A DNA stretch of 64,000 nt from Amblyornis subalaris (GCA_018881555.1 JACAXG010000008.1:11871316-11935315), one strand, 5' to 3'. Shown: positions 1-20,864, numbered from the stretch's first letter. The notes: generated from the sequence alone by a model not told the origin. Numbers and translations are program-made.

Positions 1-2454
1 AGCTCTAATTGATCCATTTGCTCCCATCAGGTGTTGCTGCTCTGCCTTTGCCCGGGCTCCTGCAGATCTGAGGCTCCTGGTAGGTGCTGTGGGTTTTCCT
101 TCTTTTCTCATTTATTCTTCGGAGTAAATTTGCAGGAATCTAGAAATGGCTCAGGTTTCTAGGTCACTCTGCTGTGTTTGTTAAAAGGTTCCTTGGTGTA
201 TGTGCTGCTGTAGGCTGCTGTCACAGACTGCCAATGCCTAGCTGTCCCTTTGCAGGGCTCTGCAGGGAGGCTTTGAGGCATGGGGTGACTCCTTACTGTG
301 GCTCACCAACAGTTCTAGGGGTTGCTGGCACAGGAGAGCAGGCAAAAAAGTTGGGGACCTATCTGGGGAAATTAAACTTGCCCTGGGGAATGTCACAGCA
401 TCTGTGTGTCTTTTGCTACTTCATAACCCAGCTGAAAAGCCTGTAGCCTGCCTCCACAGGGGTCTCTCGCCCAGCCCAAGGACCTGCACTGAGCCCCACA
501 GCAGGGACAGCCCTGGGCCACTCACCTCAAATTGCCCTTTCCCTGCACGAGCTAGCCGTGAAGGAGCAACACTGGGGCAGAAGGGGCTCAGGGGGCACAG
601 TGTGGGAGGTTGTGTCCCCCCAGGGAGGGTGGCAGAAGGGAGCTGCATGGAGAGGAGCATGGCATCACTTCTGCACTGGCTGTTTTATTCTCGGCCTCAG
701 GAATTGGGACAGCTCTCCTTGGAGACCCAAGGCCTTTTAGCTGGGGCTGCCTGCATTCATCCTGCCTNTTTATAGCTGCTGTCTTTGCAGATGTGCTTTC
801 CATTAACAAGCAGGATCTGAAGCTGCCCTGTAGCTGTGTGGGCTGAGGTGTGTTGCTGATTGATCAGATCCCCTTGGGATAGAGAGGGAAAGACAGAGAC
901 ACCATCAACCCCACAGGGCTTTGTAACGGGCACCACAAGCTTGGAGGTCTGAGCTGCCTGTCCAGCTGGGCAGAAGTGGTATGTGGGAAAGAAAGGTGGC
1001 ACCGCCTTCCCTCTGCGAGGGAGAACAGAAAGTTAAGGGATCACCAGTTTGATGTCTCTTCTCCCCTGGACCTGCCTGCTCGGCCTGGGTGCAACAGGCA
1101 GCCCCTGTCTGGCTTTTGATGCCCCTGGTACGCCGAGTACTGTGTGTGTGTTCTGGCTCGATGGAGTAATGACCTTTTATTTGATTTTAGCTATTTGCAG
1201 CTGGTCAGGCAGGACTCACTGTTTCAGGGCTCCCAGTAGCACCTGCACAGGGAGCAGAGGCAGGGATCTAGGCTTGCTCACTCTGCTGCAGGGTGAGCTT
1301 TGTGGGCATGGGACAGAGCTGGCACCTCGTGACAATGTGGTGGGTGCCTGGGCTCAGGTACTGCTGCNAAACACTCCTGACTAACAAACCACTTTGGAAG
1401 CTGTGTGGCCTGGGGCAGAGGGCTTTCCAACCAATTGCATACTCTGTACAAGGAGAAAAGCATACCAGGAGAAGATAAGAACAACTTTTATCCCAGGTAA
1501 GAGGGGCTAGTAAGGGGCAGAGACAAGTGTGTCTGTGACAGACCTGGGCTATGTGGCTCCAGGACAGACAGGCAGGGCAGGTAGCCTGGCAAAGGGCTGG
1601 AAAGAGTCCTGCTGCTTGTGCATCTCCAAGCACAGGGCTTGCAAGCAGAACTGAGCCACAGAGGCTGTGTTTGCCCCAAACCTCACACGGTGCCAGTGCA
1701 GGTACTGTGGCACCTCCACTTCCCAGTACAGCCACATTTGGAACTGGTTTCCTTGTGAGCCACTGCTCTGTGGAGCAGCCATGTGCTTTGCCCAGTCTGC
1801 AGGCAGCCTCCAGCCCTCTGCAGTCTGCTTCCTGCAGAAAGCTGTGGGTGCCCAGTGGAGAGGGCTGCACACCACTAACCACCCCTGCCCTGCAAACCCA
1901 CACATGGGCAGCTGCCTCCATCTGCAGCTCAGGGCAGGCAGGACACACAGCCCTTTCTGTTTTTTTCTGTATGAGGATCTCTAACCACTTTGCTTCAAAC
2001 AACTATGCCAGGCAAGTTTCTGCAGTTTCTGGGGTGTTTAGCAATGCACTCAGACAGAGGCACAGGAAGAAAATGTCTTACGAGACTGATATTAGCAGGG
2101 AATTGCATGCACCCCCCAAGGCATTCAGGTGTCAGCAAGAGCCTACATGAGCAACACAAGGGATGCAAGGACTGCTGTCACATGCAGAACCCATGAGAGG
2201 CTGGCAGGAGGGGTTCTGTTGTGTTTTTCTCCCTGTAAGGGAGTTCCCTAGGGAACACTGGCTTGGTTTTCTCCCCTGCCTGGGTCAGGGTCTTGTGGGG
2301 TGGCAGAGCTCTGACCTCCAGACACACAGCTGGCAGGAGGCAGAAGTAGTCAGGGCTGAGCTCTGCCCCACAGGGAACTCTACTGCCTGGCTGTGGGCAG
2401 GACAGGGACACCCAGCCCCTCCACCCCCCCAGCCTGGCACAACACGTAAAGGCG
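1..2454. other. Intergenic, no gene recognised
   Basis: Moderately GC-rich sequence with only short, unrelated open frames on both strands. I see no splice-bounded exon, RNA gene or clear repeat family. It lies beyond the 3' end of RPN1. By human synteny the next gene on this side would be in the GATA2 region, but nothing of it is visible. Confidence 0.6.
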
Positions 2455-2467
2455 AGGCAGTGACGGT

Positions 2468-2501
2468 TTTATTTCAAAGTAGAACAAAGGTATCTTTTAT
2501 T
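2468..2501 (-). other. RPN1: RPN1 polyadenylation signals
   Basis: On the minus strand two AATAAA hexamers occur at 2496-2501 and 2468-2473, about 370-400 nt past the RPN1 stop codon. They are the first canonical signals downstream, so the 3' UTR probably runs from 2869 to about 2450. Which one is used cannot be told from sequence alone. Confidence 0.7.
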
Positions 2502-2869
2502 CTTTCCAGAGATGTGACATTCACCTTTGCCGTGAGCGTGTCTGTGCTCAGACTGGCTGTTTGTGTGCGTTTACTCAGAGCACATCTCTACAGGGAAAAC
2601 CAAAAGCAGGAGACTTTCGTAACCTGGCTGAGTCTCACCTCTGGTAAAGAAACCCTGTTACCCAGCCAAACATGATGGCGTGGTCCCTTGCACAGCATGT
2701 GCTGCTGAGAAGACAGGCTTTATACAAAAATCTAAAACCAAAATGTACTTTCAGACATTCCACATCAACTTTTCCCCTAATTTTGCTGGGAAGGAGTTTT
2801 GGCTCAAAGTGTATCCACTCTCATCTCCCTTCATACCTCTCCCCTTGACACAGTTGCTAATGCAAAGCG

Positions 2870-9962
<7,093 letters not shown>

Positions 9963-9982
9963 GGCCGGCACACCGCGCGGGG

Positions 9983-10070
9983 AGGGCACAAGATGGCGGC
10001 GCCCGCGCTGTACGGGCAGGGCACAAGATGGCGGCGCCCAGTGGGGGAGGAGGCTCGCGATGGCGGCGCC
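9983..10070 (+). repeat. Three tandem YY1-type elements (about 34-bp unit)
   Basis: The plus strand carries AAGATGGCGGC at 9990-10000, the same at 10025-10035, and GATGGCGGC at 10059-10067. The first two copies sit in a shared block GGGCACAAGATGGCGGCGCCC. The spacing of about 35 and 34 bp suggests a short tandem duplication. AAGATGGCGGC is the classical YY1 site of housekeeping promoters. Confidence 0.75.
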
Positions 10071-10299
10071 CAGCAGCGCAGGAGGCCCGCCCGCCCCGCC
10101 CCCGCTCCCAGCCTTCCGCGGTGCCTGAGGAGAGAGGCCGGGCGGGTTCGTCATTAGCTCAGGCGATGGCTCGGCAGGCTTCCCGCAGTCCCGACCCTGG
10201 CCCCCAGGCTCTGTCGGCGAGCTTGACTGTTCCCGCGGTGCGCTGGGCCCCTGTCCTTGCTGAGTTCCCAGGCCTGGGCAGCCCTCGGGGTCTGTCAAG

Positions 10300-13200
10300 T
10301 GCTGCTTGCTGGGCCCTACTAGAGTTTCCTACTTTTTTTTGTCTGCCTGAGAAAGAGCGAAAAAACAGCTGTAACAAATAATTCGGGATTCTCAGGGTTT
10401 TCATGTGCTCCTCAGCCTCCTCTGCAACCACGGCACAAAGCAGCTCTCTCCCCATTTTTAGCAGTGGCTGGTTCCTGCCACGGCTCTGGCACCTCTGGCC
10501 TTCAAGGGGCCACAGGTGTCAATCTAGGTAGAATAGCTGGGCAAGGGATAGCCGGAGGGTCTGTCGGTGTGGGTGTGGGTGTGGGTGGCCTTGGGATGTA
10601 GCACCTGTGCCGGGATGGGGTTCTGTGCTTTCAATTACCCTGCTGAATTAATGAGCGTCAAATTGGGACAGTTCATGTTGCTGGCCTGGTATACGGTTCA
10701 CTGTTGCTCTGGAAGGTGAGGTTTAACACGAGTTTAAGATGAACCCAAATCTTTTGCTAAAAAACACACATAAGTGACAGCTAGATGATGCCACAGCAGA
10801 AGTGCTGCAGGCAGCCAAGGCATGGTAACCAGCCTTGAACTGACTTAAGGCAGCTGGGGAAAGGAAAATGTTAGTGGTTTAACACATGACTGGGGAAGAG
10901 GTGATTGACACTTTATTCCCAAACATCTAAAGCAGATAAAAGCGAGGAACGGATGTTGTCTGCCGTGATTGCCAGAGTAGGGCTTTTGCCTGTGAGCCCT
11001 GTGGGACAACAGACCTTTCATGTTTGCATAATGTGATCCAGGACTCAACCTTTCTTTAAGATCCTAATATGAGTCACAGAGATAATTCTTTGATTTGGCC
11101 TGAGATTGCCAAGTGTCGGAAGAGGATTTCCTAAATTATGTACTTGGATATGGAGTCAAATAGCCCCTTGGCAAAGGCTGAATAGAATGGGATGTCTCCT
11201 GGTGCGCTATGTTCAAAATAGCATCTTTACCTAACTGGCCTTCCCTTTCTCCCCTTAACACCCCCCAAATTCCTGGAATGGAAATTTTCTTGGCAAATGA
11301 CTGCAATTTCCCTTTGATTTATGTAGGCACCAGCCCTGTGAATTTGGCAGCTGGCCCTGTAGCATATCCTAGCACAAGCAGGTAGTTCTGTCACCATGTT
11401 TCGGGTGACAGCGGTGCTATCTTCCAGAAGCACAGCAGGAGATGGCTGCAGGGGCGGGTTCCACCTCCTAAGCCTCATGCTTCCAGCCAGGGAAACATTC
11501 CAGGCCCCTCTGCTCTCCAGGAAAAGCCTGTTTATCTTGGCCTTCACCAAAGAGTCGGGCTTTGGGGCCTGGAACTGGGTAGGCATGTTCAGGGGAAACA
11601 ACCATGAAACGTGAGGGGCTGAGCAGAACGGCGGCCTCTAATTTAAGGCTGGCCAGCGGTGCTGCATCTGGGGACTCCCTCCAGTTGTCCAGCTCAGGTT
11701 TGCTGTGGAAAGTTCCTCTGCTAGGAACGGCTGTCACTGTCCTTCCTTCCACATGTCACAGGGAATAAATGAACTCCAGTTGGCCTCTTTAATAACACAC
11801 AGAGCACAAGCTCTTATTTCCCTCTCTCCCTCAGGGCAATTTCTCCTGCTAAAGGGAGGGAAAGAAATAAATACACATGTCCCTTGTGTCTGGAAATAAT
11901 TGGGCTTCAGTTACATCCTGGGCCAAAGGTTGCTCTCCAATGGGTGCATCCCAGAGGCTGGATTTGAGCTTGTTGGCAAATGCCAGTTTCAATGTGACCC
12001 ATCCCAGACCCTGGTGAGCTCTGAACGAGACTGTTGTATACCAACCCTGTGTTTGGTTCCATTTCTAGTTGTGATAATTGAGTCATGCTGAGCTGTGCAG
12101 CATCTGTTTCAAGACTTCAGCCCTACCACATAGGCTAAATTTATCTTTGGGTTGAAAAGCTGCTGCCTTTGGGTNTGTCCAAGGCTGAGTTTGGCTCTGC
12201 AGGCCCCTNTTGCCACTGGCCTGTGAGCAGTGCCAGGCTGTTCTTCATGCATGGGGTCAGTCACAGCTGCCCNTGGCCCCTGTCTGGGTGTGCTGGTGAT
12301 AGTGGCTGGGACAGCTCCAGGGACAGCTCGGGGACAGCTTGCAGGCTGTGCTCGAGCAGAGACAGGCTGCAGTGCCTGTGTGCAGATCTGGCAACCCAGG
12401 CCTGGTGCCAAGTAACAGAGAGAGCCAGGAGTTCAGAGCTGCTTTTTCTCTATTTTTGTGCTGGGTTTTTTTTAGTTCCCTCATTGTGAGGAATGTCCCC
12501 CTCCAGCAGTAATGTCCCAGAGAGCTGCAGGTCAGGAAGTAGAATGAGAGAGGCTAACAGCCCTTGCTGCCATCCAGGCACTGGCAGAGTGCCCCAGCTC
12601 CCCATGTGCTGTGGAGAGAGCATGTCACCCTCAGGGCCACCAAGCAGTGGAACAGCCGTGATGGAGGTGGTGCCAGCCCAGCCGTCTGCCAGGGCTGAGG
12701 GACGAGAGTGGTCTAATAAATGCCTCTGGCAGGATAAGCCATGGAGAGAACCGCACCCCAGGAAAAGCCCTGCGTTCCTCTGTTTTTATGGGGTTGATGC
12801 CAAAGTCAGAGCTGTGTCATCTGTCAGAGCAATTTGTTCTCAAGGAGAGAAGGAGAAGTTGTTTTCTAGAAGGAGTGGGTTGGCTGTGACCACAGAAGCA
12901 CACTGAAGCCTGTAGCAGCAGGGAACAGGATTTATTCTGGTGTGATCCTCATACCAGNGGGGGGCTTGCACCAGGAATATGCAGGGACCTTTATTCAATG
13001 TGTTGCACTCTGAAGAGCCCAGCTCAGGAGCAGGAGAGAGTAAACAGGGCTGTGCACGTGTAGCAGAAGTCATCCTGGCAACATCTTGAAGGTTTTAATA
13101 CAAATCTATCAGTGATCCTGAAAAAACCCTCCCTGCTTCAGATTTTATTGGTGTTTCACTGATTAACCCCGTGCATGTAAAATCAAACAGCCTTTTGGCT

Positions 13201-14690
13201 GCCAGTGAGAGGCAGACGGCACTTCTCTCTCTATTCAGTCCTGAGTGAGGTGTTGCAGGTGCCAGCCATGAGACCACAGGTACGGCCTGGCTGAAGGATG
13301 GCAGAGTTTGCTTAGCCTTGCTAAGGCACTCAAAAAGCAGCTGGGGAAAAAGAAAAAAACAGTCTTCCAGTTTCATTATTTTTACAACCTCATTTTTTAG
13401 CTAGTCAGCACAACTCACACTGAGCCTCCGCCAAGCAAAACACACCGTTATTCTTATTTGGGGTGATTTGCCTATGATTTCCATGGGAATGGTGGGCCTT
13501 GAGGGGGCTGGTTGAGGCTTGGCTTCTACTCTTTGTTCNGCTGCTCTAGAAACACATCCTGCCTTCACACAGAGACAGTGGTGATGGGGGGCTGTCTGCC
13601 CAGGGGCTGCCCCTCTGGGTTTTTTACAAGTTATTTAAGGTATCTGTAGTAGTCCCCTCTCCCCCCCACTCCTTATAGTGTTCACCTTTCTTTAAAATAA
13701 TTTCTTCTTGGTTTTAAAAAAGAAATCTGTTTTCCTATCCATGTTAGACCACAAGACTCAGAAAAAAATAATGAAAAAAACTGTCTGTGCACAGCAATTG
13801 TACNAAGCATTGGGAAACACACAGGGAAAACCTGGAAGAACGTGGGAGAGCATCTGTGAGTCCTGCAAGGGGGTGAGACTGCTGTGTGACGAGTGTTGTT
13901 GCAACAGGGAGGAAAANATTGTGGCAAAGAGAACACTTCATCACTTTAAAACTAGTTTTAACTCTGCTTTTAAAGCTTACTAAAAATGTAATTGAAATAG
14001 CCATAGGCAGGCACTGGCAGGCTGTGAATGGAAAAATTCTTCTACACGTGTACAGTTAAAATGCAAAGCCTGAGCAAGGTANGTGGTCCACACAAGGAGA
14101 CTTGCTTTGGTCTAGGGTGGGTCTGGATTTTGTCACAGGATCAGAGCATGTTTTGGATAGAGGGAACAGTACTGGTTTAACTATATAAAAAAATGAGGGT
14201 GTGATCAGGGCTGCCACTCAAGTACTTCCCAGTGCAGGCAGGACCTGGGTACACCCACAACTTGAAAATGCCTTCGGTGGACTGGCATCTGCAAAGCCAG
14301 AGGAGGAGAGAGGAGAACAAGGGTGCATGTCTTGGTTTGAAAAGGCAGATGCTGCCTTTCACTGAGAACCAAAGGCACAGGGAAGCTGCTGTCCTTCCAG
14401 ACTCCAGAGGAGGAGGCTGGGGGTCCTAGCCACGGGCAGAGGGGGGACATGCTGGTTCCTAGGGCAGCAGCTGAATCTCACCTTTGTGCTGCAGATGAGG
14501 GCTGTGTTCACCAAATCCTTCCAAGGCTCGGTACAGAATCACACCTCTCTATCTCCTTGTTTGCCCTAGGGCTGCAACCTCCCAGGACCAGTGGCGGAGG
14601 CAACAGCACCCGCGTTTGGCTGAAAAAGACGGGGATAAATACAGTAAAAGCCCAGTGGAATCAAGGTAGGAGCACCTGAGGGGCTGGTCC
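10300..14690. other. Intergenic between RPN1 and RAB7A
   Basis: Mixed-composition sequence with several single Ns. A short GTGTGG-type run occurs at about 10565-10590. No conserved-looking exon, RNA gene or recognisable transposon is seen. Confidence 0.5.
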
Positions 14691-14825
14691 TGAGCTCCCT
14701 GATTTGGGCTGTGCGTGCTGGGGTCCTGGCCGGCCGCTGCAGGCAGCGGTGTCACCTCTGCCCCGTCCAGACTGGGCGATGGAGCCGGTTCCCAGCGGTG
14801 AGGGGTGACAAAAAGCCTCACCTGT

Positions 14826-14872
14826 CCCCCCGGCCATGTCCCCCCGGCCATGTCCATGTCCCCCGGCCATGT
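14826..14872 (+). repeat. 14-bp C-rich tandem repeat
   Basis: CCCCCCGGCCATGT is repeated perfectly at 14826-14839 and 14840-14853, followed by a CCATGT remnant and another near-full unit at 14860-14872. It is a short local minisatellite at the left edge of the orphan CpG island. Confidence 0.8.
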
Positions 14873-14900
14873 CCCCTCACCCCGCCATGGTCCCCCGCCA

Positions 14901-14916
14901 CCGCCAGGGGGCGCCC
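14901..14916 (+). promoter_or_regulatory. CTCF-type motif, forward
   Basis: CCGCCAGGGGGCGCCC, preceded by GCCA, matches the CTCF core (CCACCAGGGGGCGCTA) at nearly every informative base, on the plus strand. Motif evidence only. Confidence 0.65.
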
Positions 14917-15149
14917 GGGGCGCGCGGGAGGGGCGGTGCCGGCGGGGGCGCGGCCGCCCCTTGGCCCCGCCCCTTGGCCCCGCCCCGATCGCTGCAGCCT
15001 CACCTTGGCAACAGCAACAATTCCTGCCGGGCAGGGCCCCGCTCCCTCCCGCAGGATCTCGGCAGCAGCTCCCGATGAGGCGGCACCCCCGGGCTGTTTG
15101 TGATGGGCGAGAGAGGGGTAGCTGGCATCCTGCGGGGTAGCGGGCACCT

Positions 15150-18100
15150 TGCGCTGCAGGGATCTGCAGGTTTCACTGTGCCATCCCGCTGGCTGCCAGG
15201 CTCTGGGGCGTGCGGTGCCTCTCCTGGGGTCACTTCAGGAGGTGGTTTGTCCCTGGGGTGAAGGACTGGAGGTGATGCAGTGATGCAGTGCCCACAGTGA
15301 TGCAGTGCCCCGGTGCGACGGGACCGCCGAGACATTTAGTGCCCATCTCTCTGATAAGTGCTACTGCATTTTTCCTTCTGACCCTTTAAATGTAGTGCCA
15401 GGACCCACTTGGGAACAACACAGTTCTGTGGTCCATGATCCTGTCCTCAGTGGCAGTGAAGTCTGTGAGGAATTACCACTGGCCACTCAGTACAGTAGTA
15501 CCTAAGTTTCCATCTTCACATGGAGCAACTCCTCTTTCTCAGCTTGTTTTTGGAAAGGAAAGCACTTGCTGGTGTATCTACTTAGAAGCCTGTTGTTCAC
15601 GTAAAGTTTAAACCTGGATTTTAAAGCCTCAGTTTTGCAGTATCTGCCACAGACAGCAGGAAGTTGAGGATCCCACTGACAGCAGCAAGAGGGGGTCATT
15701 TACAGATTGGCAGCTCTTTTGCCCCCTCCAGGAGCCCTGTGTTCAAGCAGTGAGATAATGCAGATTTCTCACCAGGTTACTAAATTTTGGAATCCACTGG
15801 CAGGGACTTCCCTGGATGATACTCTGTGAAATGCCAGGTGGGATTTACATTTCTCATGCAAAGGCAGCCCCTGAGCCCCTACCAGGCTGAATCAAAACCT
15901 CTGACCCAAGCCCAGCTGTTCATGGACCTTGGCGTGTGTGTATGTGGCCAGCAGAGGCCCCTTCCCCAGAGACCATCTCATCATGCCCTGCCAGATGGCT
16001 GGTGGTGATTTCTCCCCATTGCAGGTCTCCCAGAGAGAGGGAGCATTAACCCTCTGTGAACAGCATTGGTCTGCAGCAGTGAATGCAGTCACTTTCCTGA
16101 TAAGAAAAACACCAATGATCAAGGAAAAAAGAAACATGAGGATCTTTTGACAATTTGTTCTTATTCCTTTCTCTGAAGGCCTCAGGCTCCTCACACATAG
16201 CTCTCCTGCCTGCCTGCTAAGAAATGCTTGATAAGACATTTGTGTTGTTTTTCCCTGAGTCAGTGAACTGATCCACTCCAACAGAAAGGATGGCAGCCAG
16301 TGGCTCACTTAACCCCACTCAGGTCACCCAGAAAGCAGCTAAACGACAGCCTTAGCCCCCAGGAGGCCAGCCCCAGCTCTGATGTTGGGGTGGCCCCGGT
16401 GTCTGAAGCAATTGGGCAGAAGAGACGTTCCTCAGGCTGGTGTTGTGCTGGGGTTGATGGGATAATGCATCCTTTGTAGCCTCACTGCTCGCAGGTTGGT
16501 CGAGAACTTCACTGAGGGAGACAAACCCAGAGAGATCCTGTTTATCTAAACAAAGTAAGAAGTGCTGATTTCTATTTGCCAGAAATTTGGGCAGCTTTAT
16601 GGAATCGTGGAGTGCTGGAACAGAGTAACTGGAGCTGTAACACCCACTTACAAGCATTTCAGTTTAGGATCGTGCTTTGCAAGGCATACCTTCAATTTGG
16701 TGGCTCAGAGATTTGCAAACAGTGAGTCATAACTCCCTGGGGTCAGAAATGCAGCTGCTGAGGCACCAGGCATTGAAAAGTGTTGTCCAAGATAAAAGCA
16801 AAGCAAACTTCACTGCCCACACACCCTTATCCTTCAAGGCTGAGTATCTTTGTCACCGTCTTTGAAAACAGGCACTCAGAATTATACCAGCTTCTTGTGG
16901 TTACCATTGATACAGGATTTGCTTCTCCTTTTAGAGCAGACAAGAGGGGATTGCGAAAATCTGTCACTTGAAAGACTTGAAGCAGATAGATCTGAAGCTA
17001 ATATGCAGCACCCCATGCTTGCAGAGAGGTGCCTGGGGTTTGAGGAGAGAATCCTACTGTGGATCCATGTCTGTGTCCTTCCCAGGGAGGGTCCCAGAGG
17101 AGCTCCTGGGCCTCTGCAGACAACCCCTGTCTCTTAGGATCCAGGGTGGACCAGCCAGTGTGGTCCCTACCCATGGAGCTCTGTCTTTGGGACATCTTCT
17201 GGCACTGACTCACTGCTAAGGAAGAAGCGACATGCAAGTCACCTATCCCACAAGAGTCCCACTCACAGCAGTCACGTGGCACCAGGCTCCTGTCTCATGA
17301 CACATTCTAGGTACAACAACAGCATGACNGCCACCTTTGCCACAAAATACCTGGATGCAGAGCTCACGTGGCTGGCCCACCCCATGGCATACCACCACAT
17401 GCAGAGAGGAGCGGTGGCACCAACTGTGGGTCCTGCGGAGTGTTCCAGGCAGTGCCAGCCATCGGCCTGTCCCGCCTGCCCTCATGGCTTCAAAGCCACA
17501 ATGTCATGAGCTGAGAGCTCTNAGGCTCACCAGATCTTCACTGTGAAGGCTTCACTGCTTGGTAAGGAACAGCTCGCAGAANCTGCTGCTTTGGTAACAC
17601 ACTACTTGTACAAAACCTTGATCCCTGAAGGAAGGCCAATTCTGCAAGTTCTGTGCTGGCTGTCCACCTCTCTCTGTACCTATTTTTATACCATTCCTAC
17701 AGTTTAAAAAGCCTTTCAGAAATGTCTGTGTTTAGAGGGACATGGATCTGACAAAGTAACTGACTCACTCTGGCCTCAGGGAAGTTACTTCACTCTCTGG
17801 ATCATCTTCTCCACTTGAATATGAGAACAATCATATGAAATTACCTGGCATACCTCCAACGCAGCTGTAAAAAAATAATTAGCTGGTATTTAGGACTGGC
17901 TGTAAAAATGGGAAGGTGGTGGTGGTGGTGGAGAACCTCAGTAGCTGGGGAGGCAGGACAGCTCGGAGACCTGCAGGGGACTCAGGTGATTGTCACTATT
18001 TGTGTGACAGCCTCATGGGATTATAGTTATAAATAGGATGTGGGTGCCTCTCTGGCCCTGAGCGCAAAGTCTGGGACATGAAAACACCCCTTCNCCTGTG

Positions 18101-20860
18101 ACACTTGACCTTTCCATGGGCCTTGGTTTCCACCAGTGTAGGCCAAGATAACTCCGGTAAGCGCAAAGCCGTGTGGGGCCCAGCTTACACCATGACCACC
18201 AGCATGGGGTTGTTTCTCCCTACCTGTCTTGCCAGGGCCAGCGTAGACACTTGACTAAGGATGTCCCCTGTGCTCAGCATGTTGTTCACAGCCTCTGTAG
18301 GAGGCTGTCTCAAAGGCAGAGCAGGGCTTTGGACCTTCACATCTCAGGGAGTGAGCTGGCATCTAAGGGAAGGTGCCAGCATTGCCACTGCCCAGTATCA
18401 AAGAGATCACAACTCTGCAATGGTCTTGTGGCTCTTACTGTTGAACAAGGGGAAGCTGTCAAGAGTCCAAAGCCGTTTCTTTTATGTGCTCATGTCTCTT
18501 GTGTCTGGTGTGAGGTGCCATGATCAAGCTTTGCAGCACTGCAGATCGGCACCACCCTCTCTGTGGGGCTCAGGCTTCAATGGCTGCATTTGAACCCTGT
18601 ACCAGTGCTTTAAGGTGTTCATCCTCCAGCAGATGCATTTTATCAGTGAGCACAGACGTAATCCCTTGCACTGTGTTCAATGTCCTCTGCACCTCGGATT
18701 GGAGATCTGCCAGGAGATAATGTGATTGCAGTCGCTTCCTATAGTTGGTACCTGGTGATCAGGTCTTGTCCAGAGCTACCTTTTTGTTTCCATGTGATGC
18801 AGCTGACTTGGAAATCATCTGATGATTGCAAAAGTGAAAGCATTAGTAGGTTACCTGAACAGTATTTGTACTGCAGGCAGGGATTAGAGGACAGGGCAAC
18901 CAAAAGACAAGGGCTGTACTCTTGCTGGTAGAAATGCTTAGGTGGTCATGCAATAGCAGATTTCTAATGAACAAAATGCCAGCAGAAGCAGGGTGAATCT
19001 GCTTTAGACAGGATAAATCAAAGCATGACAAAGCTTGGAGTACCAAAGCAACATCTTGTGTGTTTACTGCATTTTAGTTCCCTTTTTTAATTTTTGTATG
19101 TTAGATCATTATAACGATAATTTGAGGAAGCTGGTCTGGAAGGCCAAAGGTGACGAGGGAAGGCATTGCACAACCAGCTGGGAGAGGACAGCTATACAGA
19201 GGGAGCTCTGGACAGTCAGTTTTCACTGAGGCACAGCCACTGTAGGCTGGTGCTACATCTTTCTGGGCGCAGAGGCAAAGAAAGGTCCCAGGGCCGTGCT
19301 GTGCCCCTCCTCTGTGCCCAGCCTCCAGAGGAGGAGGGACTGCAGGACTCTGAAGAGATGAAATATGCTGGACAAGTACCAGGGGAGTGAGGGGACTCTC
19401 CCCAAGCTTTTAATGTCACAGATGGCCAGCGGTGGGGTAGCTGTGTGTCCAAAGAAGGGGGTTGAATGCATTAAGCACTGTTGGGAATGTCAGACATTCA
19501 CAGCTCATGTCAAGGATCTGCAGGTGCCAGAGCTGAGGTGATGTTCTCACTGGGCCTCTCTGCAGGTGTTTTTGTACCGCTGCTCATTCGTCATCTCATG
19601 GATGAGAAGGGAAAGGGAGGGGCCCTTTTAGTCCAAGGACAAAAGCAAAGAGGTGGTGTATGACATATAATGTTTTATTGTCTCTAATTGGATCAGGAAG
19701 ATTAGTAAATAGAGATTAGGTGACACAAAGGGAAGAAAATCAAAGCAGGAGACATTCTTACTTCCTGGTTTAGAGGAATGAGTGCATGAAATAGATTTGG
19801 GTTTCTGCACTGGTAAATGTCTAAAGACCTCCTACTATAACCTTAGAGATCCACTCACCTGTGTGAAGGCCCCTCAAGGACTGAAAACGGATTTCCTCAG
19901 AGCAGTGATTGGGAATGATTGGCACTGGGTTTCAAACTGAGCTGGTTTTATGCATTTTCACTGGGTTTCGATGTTTTAGTTTCCTTCACATGCCACTGAA
20001 ACTCAGTGTACTGGGATGCTCACTGCAGCACTGTGGTGTCCCCCAGGCCATGTTTGTTCTGGCNGGGAGAGGTGTGTGTGTCAAGAGCCACAGCCCAACA
20101 CTTCCATTTGCCACCTTCTTTTGCCACCTCACAGTTACCACTGTCTTTTTACTTTTGCTCTGCCTCTGGGAATGCAGCTCTCATCTGTGCCAAAAGATGA
20201 GCATCCAGCCTGGATACCAGGGATCTTTCTGCTCCCAAGTGCCAGGATCCAAATGTTTTTCGAGAAGAGCAGGATCTTGCCTCACGAGGTTAAGAAAATA
20301 CCACATTCCCACAGAGGATCAGAAAACAGCTGTTGGTCATGTCAAGAGCAAGTGGCACAGGAATTTGGTGTGAAGTTCTATCTTCTCCATAACAAAAGTC
20401 TGTAGTAGGTGGTGCCAGGATTGCTCTGCTGTACAGGAGGAAACTTCACTCACAGTTGTTGTTTGCTTTTCATATTGTGTAAAAAGAAAGAAAAAAGGAG
20501 ACTTTTAGAAGAGGACTGAGGAACACCCTGTAGTTTGCCATTAATGTCTGCCCATAGCAGCCCAGCATGGGGAGTCTCCTGTTAAAGGCAATGAACTGGG
20601 ACAAACCAGTGTTCTTCTGGTCCACCAGCTGCTGATGTGCCCAGGGCCCAGTCCTAGGGCTGAGCTGAGATAGTACTTTCCTCCCCATCCAAAGAAATCA
20701 TGTGGGTTTGGGAGGGTTTTCTCCATCCTTTCACTAATCAAAGCTTTTCCTCTTTTGTCCAGTCTNGGTTTTAACTGGTACCAGGTTTTTCTGCAGCTCT
20801 TTGCATCCAATGGGGCANCTTAGAAGCATTAATAAATTAGATGTTACAGGTTCCCTTCTC
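15150..20860. other. Intergenic upstream of RAB7A
   Basis: No gene recognised. A short GGT run lies at about 17912-17931. The open frames are short, carry no family signature and lack convincing splice context. Confidence 0.5.
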
Positions 20861-20864
20861 TGGG

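Larger units (their letters stand above)
14700..15150. promoter_or_regulatory. Orphan CpG island
   Basis: A compact CpG-rich block with repeated CCCCGCCCC (Sp1-type) boxes near 14965-14987 and no adjacent protein-coding start. On the minus strand AAG|GTGAGG forms a possible donor at 15003, so an unannotated non-coding first exon is possible but unproven. It also contains a strong CTCF-type motif and a 14-bp direct repeat. Confidence 0.55.

Noticed and set aside
9963..10298. In-frame upstream extension of RPN1 with an earlier ATG at 10298
   Set aside because: The internal ATG at 9962 gives a proper signal peptide and the family N-terminus. The upstream part covers the YY1 sites and promoter and looks like untranslated CpG-island sequence.
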